Positions 17,969-27,222 of a stretch of 48,672 nucleotides of DNA are shown piece by piece (the first letter of the stretch is position 1; every line of letters begins with the position of its first letter). The notes beneath the pieces are model-generated. The model saw only the letters and a list, made by a program, of their open reading frames with translations, searched no databases and was not told the DNA's origin. Origin of the DNA: Acidobacteriaceae bacterium (GTDB lineage: Bacteria; Acidobacteriota; Terriglobia; Bryobacterales; Bryobacteraceae); NCBI GenBank assembly GCA_020247055.1, contig JADCJL010000007.1:1-48672 (forward strand). Direction: 5' to 3'. Made by a program: the position numbers and the translations under genes.

Positions 17969-20110
17969 ATGCTGCCGCTGTTCTGCCTCGCCCTCTTCAC
18001 CTCCCTCGAAGGCCAGGTAACCGACGCCCTCACCGGCGAGCGCCTCGCCAACGTCCGCCTCGAACTCCCCGACGGCACCGCCACCACGACCAACCGCGAA
18101 GGCACCTTCCGCCTCAACGCCGAACCCGGCCTCACCCTCCGCGTCACCCTCGTCGGCTACCGCCCGGAACGCATCCTCCTCACCGAGGCCCCCAGCCTCG
18201 AAATCCGCCTCACCCCCGACAACCTCACCCGCCGCGACAACCTCACCGTCTCCGCCGATCCCTTCGAAGCCAGCCTCACCGGCACCGAACTCAAAAACCT
18301 CGCCAGCGTCCTCGCCGACGACCCCCTCCGCTCCGTCCAGTCCCTCCCCGGCGTCGCCGCCAACAACGACTTCAACTCCCAGTTCTCCCTCCGCGGCGCC
18401 CCCTTCCGCCAAATCGGCATCTTCATCGACGGCATCCTCCTCCGCAACCCCTTCCACGCCGTCCCCAACGAACCCTCCTCCGGCTCCCTCACCATCTTCA
18501 ACGGCGACCTCATCGAAACCCTTACCCTCCACTCCTCCGCCCCTCCCGTCACCCTCTCCGACCGCTCCGCCGGCGCCCTCGCCGTCCAACTCCGCGAAGG
18601 CTCCCGCCAGCGCCCCACCGTCCGCCTCACCGCCGGGGCCGCCGGCGCCGGCGCCCTCGCCGAAGGTCCCCTCAACCGCTCCCGCACCGCCTCCTGGCTC
18701 CTCGGTGTCCGCAAAAGCTACCTCCAGTACCTCCTCTCCCGCGCCACCACCGATCCCACCCTCGCCTTCGACTTCTTCGATACCCAGGGCAAACTCGCCT
18801 GGTCCCCTACCCCCCAACAAACCCTCTCCCTCGGCTTCTTCGACGGTCTCTCCGGCCTCGACCGCTCCGCCGCCCGCCCCCGCCTCGGCGTCAACGCCAT
18901 CCTCGACAGCGCCTACCGCTCCACTCTCCTCAACCTCGCCTGGCAGTACCGCCCCAACACCCGCTTCCTCACCACCCAGCGCCTCGCCTATCTCCGCGAA
19001 CGCGCCGAAAATCGCAACCCCCAGCTCCTGCCCCTCGCCCGCACCTACGGTGGCGAATGGGTCTGGCGCGGCGACGCCACCTATAAATCTCTCCAGTTCG
19101 GCGGCTCCCTCCGCCGCCTCCGCGACGAAGGCGCCTTCACCCGCTACCAGTTCAACCCCTTCGCCGTCCGCCCCCTCGACGCCTACCGCGGCACCGCCCT
19201 CCGCTCCGGCGCCTACCTCGAACAAGCCGCCTCCTACAAACAGCTCCGCCTCACCGCCGGCGCCCGCTTCGACCAACTCCACTCCACCGCCGTCTCCCCC
19301 TACGCCTCCCTCGCCTGGCAGCTCCGCCCCGCCTCGAAACTCTCCGCCACCCTCGCCCAGGCCGCCCAGTTCCCCACCTTCTTCGAAGGTATCCGCCTCC
19401 TTCCCGCCCGCGCCCACCACTTCGTCGCCGCCTTCGAACAGCTCTTCGGCGAACGTACCCGCCTTCGCCTGGAAACCTATCAGCGCTGGGACCGCGACCT
19501 CCCCTTCCGCCCCCTCGAAGAGCCCCGCCTGCTCGCCTCCGGGCAGATCTTCAATCCCCCCCTGCTCCCGCCCTTCCGCAACTCGCAGCGCGCCCACAGC
19601 CGCGGCCTCGAAATCACCCTCCAGCGCCGCTCCGCCAACCGCCTCAACGGCTGGGTCAGCTACGCCTACGGCCGCGCCACCGTCCGCGACGGCGCCCTCG
19701 GCCTCACCTTCCCCGCCGACTTCGACCAGCGCCACACCGTCAACCTCTACGGCTCCTACCGCCTCCGCCCGTCCGTCAACCTCAGCAGCCGCTACTCCTA
19801 CGGCAGTAACTTCCCCGTCGCCGGCTTCTTCCGCCAGCAATCCCCGACCACTTACTTCCTCGCCCCCCAACGCAATGGCCTCCGCCTCCCGGACTACCAT
19901 CGCGCCGACCTCCGGCTCAACAAGTCCTTCACCTGGCGCCACTGGCGCGGCACCCTCTTTCTCGAAGTCCAAAACCTCACCAACGCCCGCAACCTCCGCC
20001 TCGACAGCTACAACGGCTACAACGCCCGCACCGGCCAGGCCTTTCTCAGCTTCAACCGCCTTTTCCCCATCCTCCCCGCCGCCGGCGTCATGTTCGAATG
20101 GGAGCGCTAA
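17969..20110 (+). CDS. TonB-dependent receptor, shorter form with carboxypeptidase-regulatory domain
   Basis: Outer-membrane receptor of 713 aa, much shorter than the three Oar-like receptors in this window. The N-terminus is a short signal peptide (MLPLFCLALFTSLEG), then a carboxypeptidase-regulatory domain (about 15-80, GQVTDALTGERLANVRLELP). The plug follows (VQSLPGVAANNDFNSQFSLR, IFIDGILLRNPFHAV), then a barrel of about 500 aa. The C-terminus FEWER does not end on an aromatic residue, unlike typical barrels. By size and plug it resembles classical TonB receptors for vitamins or metals rather than the Oar group. Plus-strand sequence is extremely C-rich. Substrate unknown. Confidence 0.88.
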   Translation: MLPLFCLALFTSLEGQVTDALTGERLANVRLELPDGTATTTNREGTFRLNAEPGLTLRVTLVGYRPERILLTEAPSLEIRLTPDNLTRRDNLTVSADPFEASLTGTELKNLASVLADDPLRSVQSLPGVAANNDFNSQFSLRGAPFRQIGIFIDGILLRNPFHAVPNEPSSGSLTIFNGDLIETLTLHSSAPPVTLSDRSAGALAVQLREGSRQRPTVRLTAGAAGAGALAEGPLNRSRTASWLLGVRKSYLQYLLSRATTDPTLAFDFFDTQGKLAWSPTPQQTLSLGFFDGLSGLDRSAARPRLGVNAILDSAYRSTLLNLAWQYRPNTRFLTTQRLAYLRERAENRNPQLLPLARTYGGEWVWRGDATYKSLQFGGSLRRLRDEGAFTRYQFNPFAVRPLDAYRGTALRSGAYLEQAASYKQLRLTAGARFDQLHSTAVSPYASLAWQLRPASKLSATLAQAAQFPTFFEGIRLLPARAHHFVAAFEQLFGERTRLRLETYQRWDRDLPFRPLEEPRLLASGQIFNPPLLPPFRNSQRAHSRGLEITLQRRSANRLNGWVSYAYGRATVRDGALGLTFPADFDQRHTVNLYGSYRLRPSVNLSSRYSYGSNFPVAGFFRQQSPTTYFLAPQRNGLRLPDYHRADLRLNKSFTWRHWRGTLFLEVQNLTNARNLRLDSYNGYNARTGQAFLSFNRLFPILPAAGVMFEWER

Positions 20111-20112
20111 AG

Positions 20113-20130
20113 GCCCGCTTCAGGGCGGGT
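20113..20130 (+). terminator. Weak hairpin after the short TonB receptor
   Basis: GCCCGC (20113-20118) can pair with GCGGGT (20125-20130) around a 6-nt loop, directly after the receptor stop and before the ABC-F gene. There is no T-run, so termination efficiency is doubtful; it could also act in the leader of the ABC-F gene. Confidence 0.35.
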
Positions 20131-20144
20131 TGCTATACTCGCAG

Positions 20145-20216
20145 ATGAAGCGCACCGGCCGAAGTGAGTCCGTTGTGCGCGTGTTCCTCAAAAGACCGCT
20201 CCATGATCTCTGTTAG
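20145..20216 (+). CDS. Possible 23-aa leader peptide overlapping the ABC-F start
   Basis: A 23-codon frame opens with ATG at 20145 and ends with TAG at 20214-20216, after the ABC-F start at 20203, in a different frame. The product begins MKRTGRSESVV and is basic. A -10-like TATACT lies at 20134-20139. Upstream peptides that sense stalled ribosomes are known for several ABC-F genes, so coupling or attenuation is conceivable. It could equally be a chance frame: there is no strong ribosome-binding site. Confidence 0.25.
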   Translation: MKRTGRSESVVRVFLKRPLHDLC

Positions 20217-21831
20217 TTCCGTTTCCATGCGCTACGGCGCCAAAGTCCTTTTTGAAGAAGTCTCTGTCACGTTTGTGCAGGGACGGCGCTACGGCCTGAC
20301 CGGCCCCAACGGCGCGGGCAAGTCCACGCTCATGAAGATCCTCTCGGGCGAAATCGACGCCCAAAAGGGCACCGTCACCCGCCCCAAGCGCATGTCCGTC
20401 CTCAAACAGGACCAGTTCGCCTTCGACGCCTACCGCGTCATCGACACCGTCATCATGGGCAACGCCCGCCTCTGGAGCGCCCTCGAAGAACGCGAAGTCC
20501 TCTACAGCAAAGCGGACATGACCGACGAAGACGGCATCCGCCTCGGCGAACTCGAAGGCATCGTCGGCGAAGAGGACGGCTATTCGGCCGACTCCGATGC
20601 CGCCATCCTCCTCGGCGGCCTCGGCATCCCCGAAGAGCTTCACGAACGCAAGATGAGCGAACTCCAGGGCGGCCAGAAAGTCCGCGTCCTCCTCGCCCAG
20701 GCCCTCTTCGGCAACCCCGAAGCCCTCCTGCTCGACGAGCCCACCAACCACCTCGACCTCGACTCCATCCACTGGCTCCAGGACTTCCTCAATAACTTCA
20801 AAGGCACCATGATCGTGATCTCCCACGATCGCCACTTCCTCAACTCCGTCTGCACCCACACCGCCGACATCGACTATCAAACCATCATCGTCTACACCGG
20901 CGGCTACGACGACATGGTCATGGCCAAAACCCAGGTCCGCGCCCGCGTCGAAGCCGACAACGCCCAGCGCGAAAAGAAGATCGCCCAGCTTAACGAGTTC
21001 ATCTCCCGCTTCAGCGCCGGCACCCGCGCCAGCCAAGTCCGCAGCCGCGCCAAGGAAGTCGAACGCCTCGAAGTCTCCGACCTCAAGCGCTCCAACATCG
21101 CCCGCCCCTTCATCAAGTTCGTCTCGAAGCGCCCCTCCGGCAAGCACCCGCTCGAAATCAAGAATCTAACCCGCTCCTACGGCAACCAGCTCGTCTTCAA
21201 ACCCTTCTCCGCCCACGTCACCCGCGGCGAACGCATCGCCATCCTCGGCCGCAACGGCGCCGGCAAAACCACTCTCCTCCGCGCCCTGCTCGACAACGGC
21301 CCCGTCACCTCCGCCAAGGAAAAGGACCTCGCCACCGGCTCCGGTGAAGTCACCTGGGGACACGAAACCAGCATCGGCTACTTCGCTCAGGATCATAAAG
21401 AATCCATCGATAAAGGCACGACGGCCTTTGAATGGCTCCATACCTTTGATCCCCAGGCCGCCCGCGAAGAGATCCGCGGCACCCTCGGCCAAATGCTCTT
21501 TACCGGCGAAGAAGGCGCCAAGCCCACCCACGCCCTCAGCGGCGGCGAGGCCGCCCGCCTCATCTTCTGCCGTCTGATGCTCGAAAAGCCCAACGTCCTC
21601 GTCTTCGACGAACCCACCAACCACTTGGACCTCGAAGCCATCAACGCCCTCAACTTCGCCTTCCAGAAGTTCGACGGCACCGTCTTCATCGTCACCCACG
21701 ACCACGACCTCATCGACGCCGTCGCCACCCGTATCTGGGCCCTCGACCACAACGAAGTCGAGGATTTCAAAGGGCCGTACGAAGAGTATCAGGCCGCCCA
21801 CGCCGTCCCAACGAGTTCCGGCCGCCGCTAA
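20203..21831 (+). CDS. ABC-F family ATPase (YbiT/EttA-like ribosome factor)
   Basis: Cytoplasmic protein of 542 aa with two ABC nucleotide-binding domains in one chain and no membrane segment. This is the layout of ABC-F factors that bind the ribosomal E site and act in translation. First Walker A is GPNGAGKS at 34-41; the second is GRNGAGKT at 349-356. ABC-F signatures LSGGEA and LLLDEPTNHLDL are visible, and a charged linker lies between the domains (about 240-320). The start at 20203 (MISVSS) fits family N-termini better than the GTG at 20164. Subfamily is closest by eye to YbiT. It is unlikely to be an antibiotic-resistance member on context alone. It converges on the SWIM gene. Confidence 0.88.
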   Translation: MISVSSVSMRYGAKVLFEEVSVTFVQGRRYGLTGPNGAGKSTLMKILSGEIDAQKGTVTRPKRMSVLKQDQFAFDAYRVIDTVIMGNARLWSALEEREVLYSKADMTDEDGIRLGELEGIVGEEDGYSADSDAAILLGGLGIPEELHERKMSELQGGQKVRVLLAQALFGNPEALLLDEPTNHLDLDSIHWLQDFLNNFKGTMIVISHDRHFLNSVCTHTADIDYQTIIVYTGGYDDMVMAKTQVRARVEADNAQREKKIAQLNEFISRFSAGTRASQVRSRAKEVERLEVSDLKRSNIARPFIKFVSKRPSGKHPLEIKNLTRSYGNQLVFKPFSAHVTRGERIAILGRNGAGKTTLLRALLDNGPVTSAKEKDLATGSGEVTWGHETSIGYFAQDHKESIDKGTTAFEWLHTFDPQAAREEIRGTLGQMLFTGEEGAKPTHALSGGEAARLIFCRLMLEKPNVLVFDEPTNHLDLEAINALNFAFQKFDGTVFIVTHDHDLIDAVATRIWALDHNEVEDFKGPYEEYQAAHAVPTSSGRR

Positions 21832-21858
21832 ATCCGGCTCCCGCCCGCCCGCCGCGAA

Positions 21859-21880
21859 GCCCGCTGCTCTGCCAGCGGGC
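21859..21880. terminator. Hairpin between convergent ABC-F and SWIM genes
   Basis: GCCCGCTG (21859-21866) pairs perfectly with CAGCGGGC (21873-21880) around a 6-nt loop, in the 83-bp gap between two convergent genes. No T-run follows, so this is a likely bidirectional mRNA end structure rather than a classical terminator. Confidence 0.5.
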
Positions 21881-21914
21881 AACCGGCCCCCGTCTCCGGC
21901 GCAGCGCCGACTCG

Positions 21915-23090
21915 CTACGAGTTCGAACCGCCCTGCGAGCCGCTTCCGTTCGCCGCCGCCGCTCCCGGCAACGGCTCACCCAAAAGAAACAACACCGCAT
22001 GCTGCGAAGCCCGCTTATAAACCGGCTCCATGGCATCAAGCAGCGTCTTCTGCCCCTGCCAGAAAGGAAACGGCCCCAACCGCCGCGGCAGCGCCGCGGA
22101 AATCGCCGGCGGCGCCACGTCCCCCATCGCGTCCTCCGGCATCCGCACCGCGCCCTTCCAGTAGATGTCCGGATCGAGCTGTAGAGCCTGCTTCGGCTCC
22201 TCCGCCGGCGCGGCATCCTCCTCGTCCCGGTTCGCCTCGGCGTCGAGCGCCTGCGGCAGGTTCTTCTCAATAATCGCCAGCAGCTTATCGCGCCGCATCC
22301 CCCGCATCGTGAACAGCAAAAACGGGTCCCGGTCGAACTCCTCGCCCAGCAGCAGATACACCGCCGCCAGATGCTTGCACGGATTCGCCGTATCCGGACA
22401 CGTGCAGCCCGTCACCAGGTCCTGTTCGTTCTTCGGGTAAAGCGATAGCCCCAGCTCTTCAAAAATCTCTTCGATGTCGGCCGGCATCTCACCCGCCAGC
22501 AGCGTCGCCGAAAACACGGCCTGCTCGGCCAGCCGCGCACCCACGCGCGTCCAGTCCTCTTCGGGAATCGCGGCAATGTTGATGTCGACGTCGTAAGGCT
22601 TCGGCCGGGACCCGCGCACCCGCGCGTGTACATGGCCTTCGTCAATGGCGATCGCCAGCACGTGCCCGCTCTTGGCGTAGTCCCGCCCGCGGTTCAGCCG
22701 CGAACCCATCTCGAAGCTTTCGAGCACCTCAATCCAGCGCCGCGCCCACCAGTTCTCGCCAAACCGCGAACCCTTGGTCTGCGCTCGAATGCCCCCGCCG
22801 CCCGGCGCGCGAAAACCACCCGCCCGCCGCTGCGGACCCCGCCGCCGATTCCGGTTGCCTCTCCCGTCCCGGTCGTTCCGGTCGTTCCGATCGTTCCGCC
22901 GCCCGTTGCCCTCCGCTCCCCGCATCTGCTGCTGCGGGGGCGGTGGAGCCGCTGCCGGCGGCGGCGCGCTCGCCCCCTCTACCCCCGCCGCCGGCGCCCC
23001 ACGCCGCCGGTTATTAAACTTCCGTCGTCCCCACGATCCCCGGTTTCCGCCGTTGCCCCCGTTGCCCCCGCCGCCTGGCCGCTTACTCAT
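21915..23090 (-). CDS. SWIM zinc-finger protein with basic low-complexity N-terminus
   Basis: Protein of 391 aa, start at 23090 (MSKRPGGGG), overlapping the helicase stop by 8 nt. Residues 1-100 are disordered, Gly/Arg/Asn/Pro-rich and basic, including a tandem RND repeat encoded by repeats near 22870-22900. The conserved part follows, with the SWIM zinc site C229-x-C231-x6-C238-x-H240 (CTCPDTANPCKH). SWIM domains bind nucleic acid or protein partners. Bacterial SWIM genes commonly pair with SNF2 helicases, as here, so the two should work together on DNA or nucleoprotein. The Gly/Arg-rich tail suggests nucleic-acid binding. The role of the C-terminal 130 residues is not recognised. Confidence 0.85.
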   Translation of the reverse strand: MSKRPGGGGNGGNGGNRGSWGRRKFNNRRRGAPAAGVEGASAPPPAAAPPPPQQQMRGAEGNGRRNDRNDRNDRDGRGNRNRRRGPQRRAGGFRAPGGGGIRAQTKGSRFGENWWARRWIEVLESFEMGSRLNRGRDYAKSGHVLAIAIDEGHVHARVRGSRPKPYDVDINIAAIPEEDWTRVGARLAEQAVFSATLLAGEMPADIEEIFEELGLSLYPKNEQDLVTGCTCPDTANPCKHLAAVYLLLGEEFDRDPFLLFTMRGMRRDKLLAIIEKNLPQALDAEANRDEEDAAPAEEPKQALQLDPDIYWKGAVRMPEDAMGDVAPPAISAALPRRLGPFPFWQGQKTLLDAMEPVYKRASQHAVLFLLGEPLPGAAAANGSGSQGGSNS

Positions 23091-26000
23091 CCAGCGCCTC
23101 CGCACTCAACGCAAACACGTTCTTCAGCTCCTCGTTCGAAAGCTCCGTAATCCAGCCCTCGCCCGTGCCGATCACCTCGTTGACGATGCTCTTCTTGCTC
23201 TCGATCATCTCGTCAATCCGCTCTTCGAGCGTACCCACGCACAGGAACTTGTGTACCTGCACATTCCGCAGCTGCCCGATGCGAAACGCCCGGTCCGTCG
23301 CCTGGTCCTCTACCGCCGGGTTCCACCACCGGTCGTAGTGGAAAACATGGTTCGCCCTCGTCAGGTTCAAACCCGTACCGCCCGCCTTCAGCGACAGAAT
23401 AAACACCCGCGGCCCGTTGGGCGATTTCTGAAACCGCTCCACCATCATCTCCCGCTGCCGCATCGAAGTGCCGCCATGCAGATAGAGAACCTCGTCCCCA
23501 AAACTATCCTGCAGATGCTTCTGCAAAATACTGCCCATCTCGGTAAACTGCGTGAACACCAGCGCCCGGTCGCCCGTCGTCAACACCTCGTCGACCATCT
23601 CGGTCAACCGCGTCAGCTTGCCGCTCCGCGCCACCACCGCCGACCCGTCGCCCAAAAAATGCGCCGGATGGTTGCAAACCTGTTTCAGCTTCGACAGCGT
23701 CGCCAGAATCGCCCCGCGCCGCGCCATGCCGTCGGCGAACTCGATCTTCGAGTGCGCGTCCTTGAGCACCTGCTGATACATCTCCACCTGCTCGCGCGTC
23801 AGCGTGCAGTACACTTTATTCTCGAACTTCTCCGGCAGGTCGGCGATAATCCGCGTATCGGTCTTCAACCGCCGTAGCAGGAACGGCGAGGTCAGCCGTT
23901 TCAGATGGTTGGCGACGTCGTTATCCCGGTTCGTCTGAATCGGCAGGAAGAAGTTCCGGCGGAACTGCTCCCGCGTCCCCAGAAATCCGGGGTTCAAAAA
24001 CTCCATCACGCTCCACAGCTCGCCAACGTTGTTCTCGACGGGCGTACCCGTCAATGCAATCCTAAAATCGCTCACCAGCGCCCGCACCGACTTCGCCTGC
24101 CGCGTGTCCGGGTTCTTGATGTTCTGCGCTTCGTCAAGAATCGCCCCGCTCCAGGTCACCTGCTTGAAGTATTCCAGATCGCGCTGCAGAATACCGTAGC
24201 TGGTAATCACCAGATGATACTTCTGCATCTGCCGCGTAAACTCATCACCCTTCAGCCGGTTCACCCCGTGGTGCACCAGCACCTTCAACTGCGGCGTAAA
24301 ACGCGCGGCTTCCTTGTGCCAGTTGCCCGCCACCGACGTCGGGCAGATCAGCAGCGTGGGCATCGTCGTGCCCTCTTCTTTATCGAGCTGCAGCAGCGCC
24401 AGCGTCTGAATCGTCTTGCCGAGACCCATGTCGTCGGCCAGACACGCACCCAGCCCCCACTTACGCAGAAACTTCAGCCACGAATAGCCGCGAATCTGGT
24501 ACGGCCGCAGCGTCCCCTTGAAGCCCTTGGGCGGCTTCAACTCTTCAAACATCGTCCGCCCTTCCAACTGGTCGAGCAGGTCTCGCACCCATCCGGTCGC
24601 CACGACGCCCTCAATCGGCAGCTCGTGGTTCGACGGGTAATTGCCCAGCGACATTTGAATAATCTCGCGCACCGTCGCCGTGCCGCTCGCGTTCCGCCGC
24701 CAGAATTCGAGCGAGTAATCAATCTCGTCCGGCGTTACGTGCGCCCACTGCCCGTGCACCTTCACAAGCGGTGAACGCAGCCGCTGCAGTTCAAGCAGCT
24801 CATCGCGCGTCGCCAGCTCCCCGGCCACGGCAATCCGCCAGTCGAAGTTCAAAATCCAGTTCAGCGACAGCCCACCCTTCGGCGGCTTCTCCGGGCTTTC
24901 GACAATCGCCTTCACGCTCAGCCGCGCCCGCGTGCCGTCGCGGCTCCACCACTTCGGCAGCTCCACGGCGAAGCCGCCCTGCTCCAGCGCCACGGCCTTC
25001 TGGTTCAGGAACTCATAGGCGCCGTTGGTATCCACGTCAAATCCCGTCGGCACGCTCGCCCGCAGCGAGCTCTCAATCCGCGGCACAATCGAAGTCGCCT
25101 GCGTCAGCGACGTCAGCAGAAATTCAAGCGTCGGCTGCCGCGTCACCCCGGCCAACCGCTCGCCGGTGCCGATCTGTTCGGCCCGCAGCACGTTGTCCGG
25201 GTTGTCCACGCTCTGCACGAGATATCGCACCGTCCACGCCGAACCCGTCTCAGTCGGCTCCTCGAGCCGGAAGCAAAGCCGGAAGGGCGCATCGGCCGTC
25301 AATGCCACCGGTCGCCGCCACTGCCGTACCTGTTTTGAAATCCGCTCGAGGATATCCGGGTAGCCCTCGACGAGCCCGTCCTCGGAAGCCAACGCGTACA
25401 GCCACCGCTCGTGCGGACTCTTCCCCCGCGGCGGCTTCCCGCCGTTGTAGCTGCCCCGGATCAGGTCATCGAGCATCCAGGAAACAAAAGCGTCCAGCAC
25501 AATCCGCGCGGGTGTCGCCGGCGCGGCTTTATCTTCAAAGGTAATCGCCCGCGCCGAAGCCGGCATCGCCGCCGCCAGCGCCGCCAGCCGGTGCCCTTCG
25601 ATTCCGGGATAAACCGGCGTCCAACTCGCCGCAAACTCGCCGTCCACCTCGTCCAGGTCGGGCAGAAACTGCTGCCGCGCCACCAGGCCCCCCGCAAAGC
25701 GCAGCGCCGCCACCCAGAACTGCACATCCGGCGCCACCATCAGCCCCGGACGCAAAATCCGCTGGCCGAACGTCGCGGCCAAAAAGTCCACGGTCTCTTT
25801 CGGTCCCAATTGCATGGAGGCAATAGAGAACGGCGAGAGCGTTAAGCTCTCATAAACGGGATGCTCGGCGATCAATGCGCTCGATGCCACCGGCCCTTCG
25901 GGCGCGGCAGGCGCCCAGAGAACCACTCGTTGCATCTGGGCCTTTGCCAATTCCCCGCAGTAGGGGAGGGAGGAAAGTATTTCGCGCAACAGTGCGGGCG

Positions 26001-26142
26001 GGGCTCCGTAAGGATAATCCGGCGGTCCGCTTCGTTGCGGACGCCCCGCGCTCGGGGCCGCCTTCGCCTGTTTATGATCCGCCGATGCCTCCAGCCATAT
26101 CGAAAAGAAGCCGTCGTGTACGCCGGCGTGCAGGATAAGCAT
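23083..26142 (-). CDS. SNF2-family ATP-dependent helicase/translocase
   Basis: Cytoplasmic DNA translocase of 1019 aa. Residues 1-500 form a variable N-terminal region typical of bacterial SNF2 proteins. The motor follows with Walker A DDMGLGKT at about 570-577 and the DEAQ box at 670-673 (LDEAQNIKN). The C-terminal helicase lobe includes LHGGTSMRQREMMVERFQ and GGTGLNLTRANHV, ending in DRAFRIGQ. These are hallmark SNF2 motifs; Rad54/RapA-type functions in remodelling protein-DNA complexes are known for relatives. It is the upstream gene of the SWIM pair and translationally coupled to it. It is divergent from the methyltransferase genes across 81 bp. Confidence 0.92.
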   Translation of the reverse strand: MLILHAGVHDGFFSIWLEASADHKQAKAAPSAGRPQRSGPPDYPYGAPPALLREILSSLPYCGELAKAQMQRVVLWAPAAPEGPVASSALIAEHPVYESLTLSPFSIASMQLGPKETVDFLAATFGQRILRPGLMVAPDVQFWVAALRFAGGLVARQQFLPDLDEVDGEFAASWTPVYPGIEGHRLAALAAAMPASARAITFEDKAAPATPARIVLDAFVSWMLDDLIRGSYNGGKPPRGKSPHERWLYALASEDGLVEGYPDILERISKQVRQWRRPVALTADAPFRLCFRLEEPTETGSAWTVRYLVQSVDNPDNVLRAEQIGTGERLAGVTRQPTLEFLLTSLTQATSIVPRIESSLRASVPTGFDVDTNGAYEFLNQKAVALEQGGFAVELPKWWSRDGTRARLSVKAIVESPEKPPKGGLSLNWILNFDWRIAVAGELATRDELLELQRLRSPLVKVHGQWAHVTPDEIDYSLEFWRRNASGTATVREIIQMSLGNYPSNHELPIEGVVATGWVRDLLDQLEGRTMFEELKPPKGFKGTLRPYQIRGYSWLKFLRKWGLGACLADDMGLGKTIQTLALLQLDKEEGTTMPTLLICPTSVAGNWHKEAARFTPQLKVLVHHGVNRLKGDEFTRQMQKYHLVITSYGILQRDLEYFKQVTWSGAILDEAQNIKNPDTRQAKSVRALVSDFRIALTGTPVENNVGELWSVMEFLNPGFLGTREQFRRNFFLPIQTNRDNDVANHLKRLTSPFLLRRLKTDTRIIADLPEKFENKVYCTLTREQVEMYQQVLKDAHSKIEFADGMARRGAILATLSKLKQVCNHPAHFLGDGSAVVARSGKLTRLTEMVDEVLTTGDRALVFTQFTEMGSILQKHLQDSFGDEVLYLHGGTSMRQREMMVERFQKSPNGPRVFILSLKAGGTGLNLTRANHVFHYDRWWNPAVEDQATDRAFRIGQLRNVQVHKFLCVGTLEERIDEMIESKKSIVNEVIGTGEGWITELSNEELKNVFALSAEALDE

Positions 26143-26223
26143 CGAGTAAGACTACTCCACGAATACCACATCCCGGCCCCCCTCCGGGCGGCCCGCCTTT
26201 GCGTATAGTGGAAACACCAAAGT

Positions 26224-27219
26224 ATGCAACCCGTCTCTCCCCGTGATCAAATCCTCGACATGGGCTTCGGCTTCATGCGCTCTCGCCTGCTGCAGGTCTT
26301 CGCCGAAATGAAAATCGCCGACTACCTCGCCGCCGGGCAACCCGTACCCAACACCCACCCGCCCTCCTTCCACCGCTTCCTTCGCGCCTGCGCCACCATC
26401 GGCCTGGTTTCTACCCAGCCCGATGGCGCCTCCCGCCTAACCCCTCTCGGCGAACTGCTCCGCACGGACACCCCGGGCTCCCTCCGCGGCATGGTCACCT
26501 CCGTCTTCGGCGGCGGCCATATGCGGGCCTGGAGCAATCTGCCGGCCTCGCTCGAACGCGGCGTCATCGCCTTCAACGACGCCCACGGCGAAGACGTCTG
26601 GGCGTACTTCACCAAAACCAACCCCGCCGAAGGCGAAGTCTTCAACCAGGCCATGAGCGACTTCAGCGGCGCCCTCCTCCCGGCTATCCTCTCAAGCTAT
26701 CAGTTCCCCTCCACCGGCACCATCGTCGACGTCGCCGGAGGCAACGGAACCCTCCTCTGTGCCGTCCTCAACCAACAGCCCGGCCTCTCCGGCATCGTCA
26801 CCGATCTCCCCTTCACCATCCCCGCCGCCGAGGCCTACCTCGCCGCCCAGGGTATGACCCACCGCGCCATCGCCATCGCCGCCGACTTCTTCACCACCGT
26901 CCCCGCCGGCGCCGACACGTACATGATGAAGTTCATCCTGCACGATTGGAACAACCACGACGCCGGCCGCATCCTCCACACCATCCGCGCCGCCGCCAAG
27001 CCCGACAGCAAACTCATCATCCTCGAAACCGTCGTGCCCGCCGCCGATGAGCACGCCGGCCCCGCCCGCATCATGGACATCAACATGATGGTCATGACCG
27101 GCGGCCAGGAGCGCACCGCCGCCGAATGGCACGCCCTCCTTCACGCCCACGGCTTCACGATCGACGAGATCGTGCCCACCCCTTCCCCCCTCTCCGTCAT
27201 CACCGCGAGGCTCAGCTAA
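26224..27219 (+). CDS. SAM-dependent O-methyltransferase, family 2 type
   Basis: Methyltransferase of 331 aa, the size of plant/microbial small-molecule O-methyltransferases. An N-terminal dimerisation/winged-helix region (about 1-90) includes VFAEMKIADYLAAG. The SAM site is VDVAGGNGTLL at about 168-178. Motif MKFILHDWNNHDAGRIL at about 238-254 carries the catalytic His expected of the family (HDW). The C-terminal motif ERTAAEWHALLHAHGF is also typical. The acceptor is probably a phenolic or polyketide-type hydroxyl. There is no biosynthetic cluster in the window to name it. It is followed after 3 bp by a second methyltransferase. Confidence 0.85.
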   Translation: MQPVSPRDQILDMGFGFMRSRLLQVFAEMKIADYLAAGQPVPNTHPPSFHRFLRACATIGLVSTQPDGASRLTPLGELLRTDTPGSLRGMVTSVFGGGHMRAWSNLPASLERGVIAFNDAHGEDVWAYFTKTNPAEGEVFNQAMSDFSGALLPAILSSYQFPSTGTIVDVAGGNGTLLCAVLNQQPGLSGIVTDLPFTIPAAEAYLAAQGMTHRAIAIAADFFTTVPAGADTYMMKFILHDWNNHDAGRILHTIRAAAKPDSKLIILETVVPAADEHAGPARIMDINMMVMTGGQERTAAEWHALLHAHGFTIDEIVPTPSPLSVITARLS

Positions 27220-27222
27220 GTC

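Noticed and set aside
17951-19972. 673-codon minus-strand open frame opposite the short TonB receptor
   Set aside because: Low-complexity Gly/Glu/Ala product; shadow of a well-supported receptor gene in C-rich sequence.
22860-22910. Short tandem repeats resembling a tiny repeat array
   Set aside because: They encode in-frame RND repeats in the SWIM protein; spacing and length do not fit a CRISPR array.
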